Source: Diphasiastrum complanatum
Taxonomy: Eukaryota > Streptophyta > Lycopodiopsida > Lycopodiales > Lycopodiaceae
Length of the DNA: 64,000 bases
NCBI GenBank assembly: GCA_029204225.1
Contig: CM055103.1
Location: 39,546,125 to 39,610,124 of the forward strand
Direction of reading: 5' to 3'
Shown: positions 56,804-64,000 of the stretch, piece by piece
How positions within the stretch are numbered: position 1 is the stretch's first letter
Layout: the number at the start of each line of letters is the position of its first letter
The notes under the pieces: generated by a model
What the model was told of the DNA's origin: nothing
What the model saw: the letters and a program-made list of their open reading frames with translations, nothing else
Databases searched by the model: none
Translations under genes and position numbers: made by a program

Positions 56804-58350
56804 TGGCAAACCAAGGAGGGTTCTTGTTGGAGAGCAATGATAGGCTTACCTCAAGCAGCTACTCAATATGGAAGGTAAGGATGGAATCCTTGCTAACTGT
56901 GAATGACATGATGGATTTTGTGCTAGGTATTGAAGAGAAACTTGATATTATCCAAGACCAAATCATTTATCGAAGGAAGGCCAAGAGGTTTTTACACATC
57001 TTCAAGATGAATGTCTCAAATGAGCTTCTCAAGGAGGCAAGAGCTTGTACTTCATCTTATGAGTCATGGAAGACTCTTTAAAAGATTTGTGAGACAAAGT
57101 CCACATATAGGGTGCTCACTCTAAGAAGTCAAACTCTTCAAAGCTATGAAATGGAAGGTGAAAGTGCTAACTCTTATGTGATGAGAGTTAAATTTCTTAA
57201 TGGTGATTTAGCATGTGTTGGCGATGCTTTTGGTAACATTGAGATTGTTCAAGTGCTTCTTAATGGTTAAGGAGAGGGTTATGCTAATCTTGTTCAAAGT
57301 TTTGTTATTCAAAGAAGTTTTCCATCTATTGAAGAATTGCAAGAGGTGTTGGTGGCCGAAGAGGATAGGGTTATTCAATAAGTGAATCTACTTCTACCAA
57401 TTTTGGAGATGAAGAGGAACTCTGTACCAAAGGAATGGCAAAGGAAGCAAGTGGAACAAGAAGAGTACCATGGATCAAGGGCAAGGTGAGGCAACATCCT
57501 CTTACGGTGGTAAGAAGGATAACTCTAAACTCAAGTGCTTTTATTGTGGCAAAAAGGGTCATTTTGCTAATGGATGTTGTAAAAAGAAAAGAGAGCAATT
57601 AGATAGCAAGCAAAGCAACCTCACTATTGATGAAGATGTTAGTAACGAAGTTGTTGATACTCTTATGATGTCTTCAAATCTTATATCAAGAGAAAGTGAC
57701 AAAGAGTCATACTAGTTCTCATATGACTAGTCATAAGGAATTCTTTTCTTCCTTAGTCACTTATGTTGGAGTCAAGTGATCTACATGGCAAATGATGGTG
57801 AGTGTGTCAGTGAAGGTATTGGCTCTATTTCTCTTACTCTCTCAAATGAGAGAGAATGAATACGTGAAAATTTATTGTACATTCCTTCACTTTCAAAGAG
57901 TCGTCTTGGACAAAATGATTGACAATCAACTTCAAGTTTGATGGAGATGCTTGTTACATAAAGAAAGGAGATGTCTTGATTGCAAAGGAAATTTGACAAG
58001 GTAGACTTTATAATCTTGATTCTTATTTTATGTCTTATCAAAGGGCTTTGATGACAAAGGAGGTGACATCAAGTGCAAAGTCTCATTCTCTTCTCGTGTG
58101 CTCTTTACTAGTTTTGATGGTACTAGTAAAGAGCACACTTGATCCAATGAAAGTATTTTTAAAAACAATTAATGTCACATGGTTCAATAAAAATATTAGA
58201 TCAAGTGATTCTATGTTGGATAGAATTTGGGAGTCTTGCATGAGCAGTCTTGATTGTGTGCTTACTGAGGATTGGAAAGGACTCAAAGTGGTAGCAAGGA
58301 TCATGTTTGACACTTCACCTATTTTACTGCATGTTGGAGGAGGATCATAA
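56804..58350 (+). mobile_element. Ty1/Copia gag-protease remnant
   Basis: ATG 56803 region: MANQGGFLLESNDRLTSSSY, then SIWKVRMESLLTVND (gag start), LLKEARACTSSYESWKTL, and the frame-broken VLTLRSQTLQSYEMEGES. The zinc knuckle CFYCGKKGHFANGC is at 57527-57568, followed by TSHMTSHKEFFSSLV (protease) and FDGDACYIKKGDVLIAKE. After about 58030 the sequence departs from the family. Same family as 11300-13269 and 25018-25674. Several stops and shifts; integrase, RT and LTRs not found. Confidence 0.85.
58096..58138. repeat. Perfect 17-bp hairpin, 9-base loop
   Basis: GTGTGCTCTTTACTAGT (58096-58112) and its exact reverse complement (58122-58138) surround TTTGATGGT. Located where the Copia remnant stops resembling its relatives. 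Confidence 0.97.
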
Positions 58351-60559
58351 CATCTATCTCATTTTTTTATTGTGACACAGATTTCACTATGGCTAGTTTT
58401 GAGGTGCTGAATTTACATCAAAAAAAATGTTTTTTGATTAGAAATTATGATTACTTTTGGAAAAGCATATGGTTGGACTTTGTTTGCTTCATCAAAACCA
58501 AGTCAAATTTTGTGATTTGAAGCTAGAAAAAGGCATCAACATGGAACTCAAGGGTCGAAGCAATGAGGTCTATTTTTGCAAGTGTTTGAAGACTTGTGTA
58601 AAATCAAAGGATTAGCAAGGAAGTGTTCTTATATCCTACTTTACTCAATCTATATCATGTTTGAGCTATTTGATGTCAATATTTCGAGATTGTCAAATTT
58701 TGGTGAATCTGTATTGAATGGATCTTGAAGATGGACTAGTGCTACCTACTAGTTATATGGAGTCATGTGGAGCTAGATTAGCATCATTGTTGTACTTTTT
58801 TACTCATGGATTTCCAAGGGTTGATAGTTATTTGTAGAAAGGGGGTAATAGAGGCTCATATATGGGAGTTTTGGATTCATACACTTCTCATGAAGTGGAA
58901 TATTGAGAAGGCATTATTGCTTCATTGCTGCCATTTTCCAAAGATATTAAAAGTGGAAGCATGTGTTGGAAAATGGAAATAAGCTGCATATGAGTCGATT
59001 AACTATTCGATAATGATAGTTCGATTGTAAGAACAATAATTAATGTAATAGCAAAACTATTTCGATACTATCATAAACACAACTTATTATCATTCACAAG
59101 TGCAGAAAATGAATAATAAAGAAAGATCTCTTCATTGCCAATCATCAAAACTTGAATTGATTCAACATGAATGAACTAATCTATTGATCTACTTATAGTT
59201 GTTGATGGCACAGCCCTAATAGAATGCACTGTCATCCACCTAACATGTGCCACTTGCAAACGGTCACGATTTACCCTTGTCTCATCCAAGATTATTATGA
59301 ATTTTTATACACAAGGCAATGTTTGGTTCCTTCCACTAAGTTTCTTATACACTGCCATTCTTTGTGATTTCTCCACCTATTCTCCTCTTATTCTTTCTCA
59401 CTATGCTTTCAAAAGGTTCGTGAATACTGGACAGGGCCCATCTACCACGAAATATATCGCATCACTCAAGCACTCTTGCAGGTACGAATGCAACATGCTT
59501 ACAAGTTTTCATTTCTTTATTGGTTATGCATTTTAGTGTAGTCACACTACTACCAATTACATGAATGGGCGCGCAGACATCAAGCAAAAAAAAAAAAAAA
59601 AATTGCTACTGGCCGTTGTTTGTATACAACATCTATAAACTTTGATTTACTTTATTGGCACAAAGATATACTTTGTATGAAAGCGACTGATTGTCAGGGA
59701 CAGTCGCTGAGGATTGATCATCCGTGTGAGTATTTCACATATACTTTTGTATAGTAGATCTTATGCACATTTATACTGAATGAATGCGTTGGAAACCATC
59801 GAAGATAGCACTGATAATCAACAAAGGGAGCACATATATGAATGATGCTTGATGATTGGCGTCATGCACACATTGTTGGTTGAATTGACCACAAGTATGA
59901 ACGTGGTAATGTGCTGCAAAATCAGTGATGGTCTGTGGGAACATGCATACATACTTACTACTTTACAGTGGTAGCTTAATGTTTACACCACATACACTTT
60001 GTGTTGAACATTCCATTCCAATTTATGTAGTTTTCTTTGTATTAACATGATGGTGATAGCCACCGGTAATACTACCCATACTGATCATTACTACTATTAT
60101 ATATGGTAACGTGAAATGGTTTATACTCATTCTATGCTTAATAGATAAGCGATTTAATCGCTGACATCGCTATTCTTTCTTAGTTGACTGACAGCTATAA
60201 ACACATGAAGTGGAATGTAATGTTGTTATGAAAGGTTGCAGTCTACACTATTGAGGCTTAATTTGTTAGGATCAAAACATATACCGATCACAGGTACTAC
60301 ACCTCTACCTCATTCTCATATAGAACAAACAAAGAAATGGTTGTTTCCTATCATACTATGATAGATAGTAATGGCTTTGGATGATGAAGTTCTACAGATA
60401 GTTCAATAGTCGCTTTGATGTTATTAACTCATCGATAAACTATTGTTGTGGCTATGCATGAAGAATCGATAGTAGCGAATACATCATGGCATCTTCACAG
60501 GATAATGTTTCCACCAAGATTCAGGTATGAGCTCTAGCAAAATAGTCATCTATTTCAAA
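58351..60559. other. No gene recognised
   Basis: AT-rich. It includes AGAAAGGGGGTAATAG (about 58837, purine tract-like) and TGTTGGAAAATGG (about 58965), which could be the purine tract and LTR start of the preceding Copia copy, but no partner LTR supports that. An A run lies at about 59585-59602. The longest frame (59297-59536) has no motif. Confidence 0.4.
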
Positions 60560-60639
60560 AAAAAAAATTAGTGCTAATTCTGCCTGCGCGTCAGCTGTGC
60601 TGCCACACGTGGCAGCGTAGGGTTGGTCTAAAAAAGATC

Positions 60640-60845
60640 CAAGTATCCATTACGCAATGGAATGGGCCGGGCACAGGCCATTCTGCCCGGTAAGGCTCTC
60701 CTGAATTTTTTTAGGCGAGGCCCAGAGAATGGCCTGTGTCCGGCCCATTCCATTCCATTTTTTTAGGCGAGAGGCCGAGCCTAAATTTTTTTTTGGAAAG
60801 CTGAACCAGGCAGAATGGCATGTACCCGGCCCATTCCATAGTACC
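60640..60845. mobile_element. Foldback/MITE-like repeat, copy B
   Basis: Contains GGAATGGGCCGGGCACAGGC at about 60658 and, inverted, GTACCCGGCCCATTCCATAG near 60825. In between is another inverted piece, GGCCTGTGTCCGGCCCATTC (60730-60750), so this copy looks like one foldback with a partial second one inside. ATCCATTACGCAATGG to the left links it to copies A and C. Confidence 0.65.
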
Positions 60846-62276
60846 TAAATATCTAGACTTAAGCTTGAAAAAAGTTTCTTGAGGAAAACAACTATTGCTA
60901 AGTCTAGTAGGCACAAACCATGCATGGAAACAACAAAGAGTCCTCTGTATGAGAATGAAAGGCAATGGTACGATTCATTTGTCATTTTATGTTATAGCCC
61001 TATTGGAAAGCCATAATTCTTTGTAGCAAGTTTCTGTGAGATGATTATAATCATTTATTTGATGACACAGTGGCTTCTTGTATCCAACGCTCTCCCTTTG
61101 AGTCAAATTAAGTGCAAGTCGATTGTGGATCTCCTTCCACATGACATAGATTATGCACACTATTCCTTTGAAACTATCTCTCTTTGTAAGACGAATGCCT
61201 CCATCTCATCCAAGTTTTTTTCTTAGATGTGTCCTTTCTTTCAATGGAATAATTGGATATAAATTATGCCTAGGTCTATCTACAGATAGTCATTCCTTGG
61301 ACCCAATTAAGCTTAGGTGTAATTGGTCCTGTTGTTGTTGATCCCCTAATTTGAAGTCCGAGGACCCTACCTACCAACTTACACAAAAGCCTTCCAAATT
61401 GTAGGAGAAATACATGAATTGTAAGATATAGTTGCCATTGTTGTTAGTTTAAAAAAAAAAGATTAGTTGAGAGAAGAAAATCAATCCTTAATGACAAATT
61501 AAAAGGGAAAAAGAGTTAATAATAGGTATCTACTATGTGATAGAATTGGCAGAATTGTAGACTAAAGTATTAGAGAAGGACTAAGTAAAGATCTCACAAC
61601 TAAACGTCGATAGCCGAGCCACATGAGAACCTAGAGGCTTTGAAGTTTGAGAAATATGAACTTAAAGACCAAGATAGACTTGGGTGAGCAGTTGAAGAAA
61701 TAAGAAAAGGGTTGAAAGGGGGTGAGGGCATAACTAGAGCAATGGAAAGTATAAATTGTGTTGGCTATCTTATCTTCTATTTCCATTGATTTGTATATTA
61801 AGTATTCATTAAGATGAAATAGACATGATCTTATTCAAATAATTTTTGAATAAGTTTGTTACTTTAATCAAATGGACTGCATGTGCAAGTCTCAATACCT
61901 GTAGATGAGAAATTTATTTATGAAACTATAATTCATGCTAACAATTTGTTGAACAATTGTTACACAAATAAAACTAGTCTCACATAACATGGTTAGTTCA
62001 AACTCCCTACCATGGCTTTGTTGAGAATATCTTGTGACTTATTTTATTCACAACAAGATGGCAACACTTCATGAGTACACTACAATATTCTTCACTCGAA
62101 CTTTACAGAAAACAATTCTATCATTTGAAAAGTACATGTTTCTACAATACGTCCATCTTTCCATAACATACATCATTATTTGCAACTTTGAATCACTTTG
62201 GATCTACCTGAGGATCTTCTTGCTATAATCCATGATAAATGTTGAGGTGTAGATCCGTCTAACATTTATTTATTTT

Positions 62277-62280
<4 letters not shown>
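60846..62280. other. No gene recognised
   Basis: AT-rich intergenic-looking sequence; open frames at 61041-61226 and 61153-61341 are short, overlap in different frames and lack motifs. Confidence 0.45.

Positions 62281-62282
<2 letters not shown>

Positions 62283-62330
<48 letters not shown>
62283..62330. repeat. (TA)n microsatellite, about 24 units
   Basis: TA tract flanked on both sides by TTTATTTAT-type AT-rich sequence (ATTTATTTATTTTTATATAA on the left, GTTTATTTATTTATATAA on the right). Confidence 0.95.
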
Positions 62331-62332
<2 letters not shown>

Positions 62333-62572
62333 TATTTATTTATATAAAAAATTGATCAATCACATCATAAATAGATGCACACAACAAAGACGAACATAAA
62401 CTAAACCAATCTTAAAACTCTACGATAAATTAATATAAACGAGTTTGCAAGTTTGTCTCCTGCCGGGGACATGAAAGAAGTCCCTAGGAGGGGATCATTT
62501 TGTGTACACCATGTAAGGACCAAATTTTTTTACCTTCAAGCACTTGGGCTGATTTTAACTTTCACTATTCCA

Positions 62573-62915
62573 ATAACGTAATGGATACTCGGTGACTATT
62601 CTGCCCAGTTTTTAGCAAATTCCAAAAAAAATTGGTGCACTTTCCACATGCGTGTCAGGTGTCAGACATCAGACTGCCATGTGACAATTTTTAACTGGTC
62701 AAAAAAGTCAAAGTGCTGATTCTGCTTCATAAAGGACGTGAATAAAGTCAAAGTATCCACTACGCAATGTAAGGCGCCGGGCACAGGCCATTCTGCCCGA
62801 TTTGGCTTTCCAAAAAAATTTAGGCTCAAGCCCTCCAAAGCCACGCCCAAAAAATTCTGAGAATCCTTATTGGGCAAAATGGCTTGTGCCCACCAGCTCC
62901 TTCCATAGTACATTA
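62573..62915. mobile_element. Foldback/MITE-like repeat, copy C
   Basis: The left block is bounded by ACGTAATGGATAC (62575) and GTATCCACTACGC (about 62752), clear inverted repeats. The right block runs from GCGCCGGGCACAGGCC to CTCCTTCCATAGTAC (62912). AGACTGCCATGTG and TTTCCAAAAAAATTTAGGCT are shared verbatim or nearly so with copy A. Confidence 0.7.
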
Positions 62916-64000
62916 TTTGAGCACTTGTTACCAACCAACAAAGTCGGCATTTCACCACAACATTTCAAAATGTTATATCATGGAAATGATCTTGCGAATT
63001 ATTGCAAGCTGATGCATCTCATTTCAAATGCTACATCCCTTGCAGAAAAAACATACATCTAACCCAGAAAGGCAAATGGCAATAAATTATACAAGTTTTT
63101 CACTCATGATTTCCCTTTCATTAAGGGTATGCTTACCCAAATCCATGAGTACCAAAAAGCTTGATAAAACAAAGGGCTAAATATCATTTACTAGTTGTCT
63201 CCCCATATTTATTGTTCTTAAAGGTTGACCTACATCCTCTCTTTTTTCACCAAGATCTTGCTACACGAGGCGTGTAATTATCTTATGCATCACCAATTTG
63301 AGCTTGATAAAGCATCAACTATAAAAGAAATGATGATAACTCATTCACGCATTACTTATTGACACTTTGTTTATGACAAGATTGAAAATCACAAAAGAAC
63401 CAATGGAAGAAAAGTATAATAGTCCGTACGGCATATTTTAGAAAAGTGAAATCTGAGAAATTCGATTGCAGAAGCCAAAAGCTCAGGTAGCATCTTGCAA
63501 ACGAAACTTAAAATCAGTTCGCACGATGACCTGCTCATGGTGACGAGCCATTTTGCCAGATTGTAACTGCTCGCGTTATGGAGTCCAGCCACAATCTATG
63601 ACCATCAAATTCATGAAGCATGGGGAAAAGCTATGACATCTCTACTTGCTTCATCAAAGCCCACGAGTAAGTGTACCTCACATGCACAAACATGCATCCA
63701 CATTAGCTTTTATTCCTAAGTACACACAGCAATGCAATAATTTTCTAACACTTCTCCAGAGGTCAAGGACAGACTTGGTCATGGTGAAGGCCAGCACTAA
63801 GCCAAGCCAATCAAACGAAGTCTCTACTTCCTCATAGTATAATTCAATTTATCAAACTTGCTCAGAACACAACAAAAAGCATAGTTGGACGGCAAAAAGC
63901 ATGACTAAAGAAAGAAAGAATTTGTAAAAATCAGCTGGCTGCAAGTCGGATGAAAATCTCTAATAAGACCTGCTTGTCCACTAATACACCCGACAAAATA
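62916..64000. other. No gene recognised
   Basis: No transposon motif or convincing exon found. The minus-strand frames around 63389-63592 are short, without splice signals that would support an exon. Confidence 0.4.

Noticed and set aside
59297-59536. 79-codon frame with hydrophobic stretch
   Set aside because: No start context, promoter or homologous motif; composition is that of AT-rich spacer.
63389-63592. Minus-strand frame near the right edge as a possible exon
   Set aside because: No supporting splice sites, neighbouring exons or family motif.

Overview
This is a stretch of plant nuclear DNA dominated by decayed retrotransposons, with one recognisable host gene. Several things point to a land plant: LTR elements primed by initiator tRNA-Met (TGGTATCAGAGC) or by a tRNA-Asp-like site; Copia, Gypsy, LINE and SINE copies of plant type; and a six-exon vicilin-like cupin gene with seed-storage-type promoter motifs. 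A large, repeat-rich non-angiosperm genome such as a fern is my guess. It rests on the low gene density and the absence of any close look-alike I could place; the species is not determined.

Layout. 1-5264: a LINE reverse-transcriptase remnant running off the window, a long (GA)n tract, then a truncated minus-strand Copia element and an unidentified captured host exon, enclosed by two 560-bp direct repeats. 5911-7478: a complete small non-autonomous LTR element (TRIM type). 8030-9032: Copia gag, primer site and putative LTR (minus). 9540-11156: a broken, intron-containing gene whose last exon resembles the C-terminal part of an N6/N4 DNA methylase. 11300-13269: a Copia element (plus) cut off by Gypsy element 1 (13270-21543, plus). 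21544-25015: a gag-only element. 25018-39002: a minus-strand Copia element split by Gypsy element 2 (26035-37913), which keeps both LTRs and a perfect 5-bp target duplication, CTTAT. 39490-39651: a SINE. 39922-41334 and 46651-48018: two 5'-truncated LINE tails, both minus, that bracket the vicilin-like gene (43417-45939, minus). 48019-50150: a Gypsy pol fragment. 50163-54643: a Copia element fused to part of another Copia element. 54766-54990: a 25-bp minisatellite. 56804-58350: another Copia remnant. The last 5.6 kb is mostly unassigned, with two copies of a GC-rich foldback (MITE-like) family.

Function. Only the vicilin-like gene looks intact: its six exons join into 424 codons with consistent phases. 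All transposon reading frames carry stops, frameshifts or deletions, so any present mobility would depend on proteins supplied elsewhere. The most unusual items are: the methylase-like broken gene; a long coiled-coil extra ORF between integrase and the 3' LTR, shared by both Gypsy elements; a reverse-transcriptase fragment pasted into that ORF in one copy; and a perfect 52-bp foldback inside the RNase H region of the other copy.
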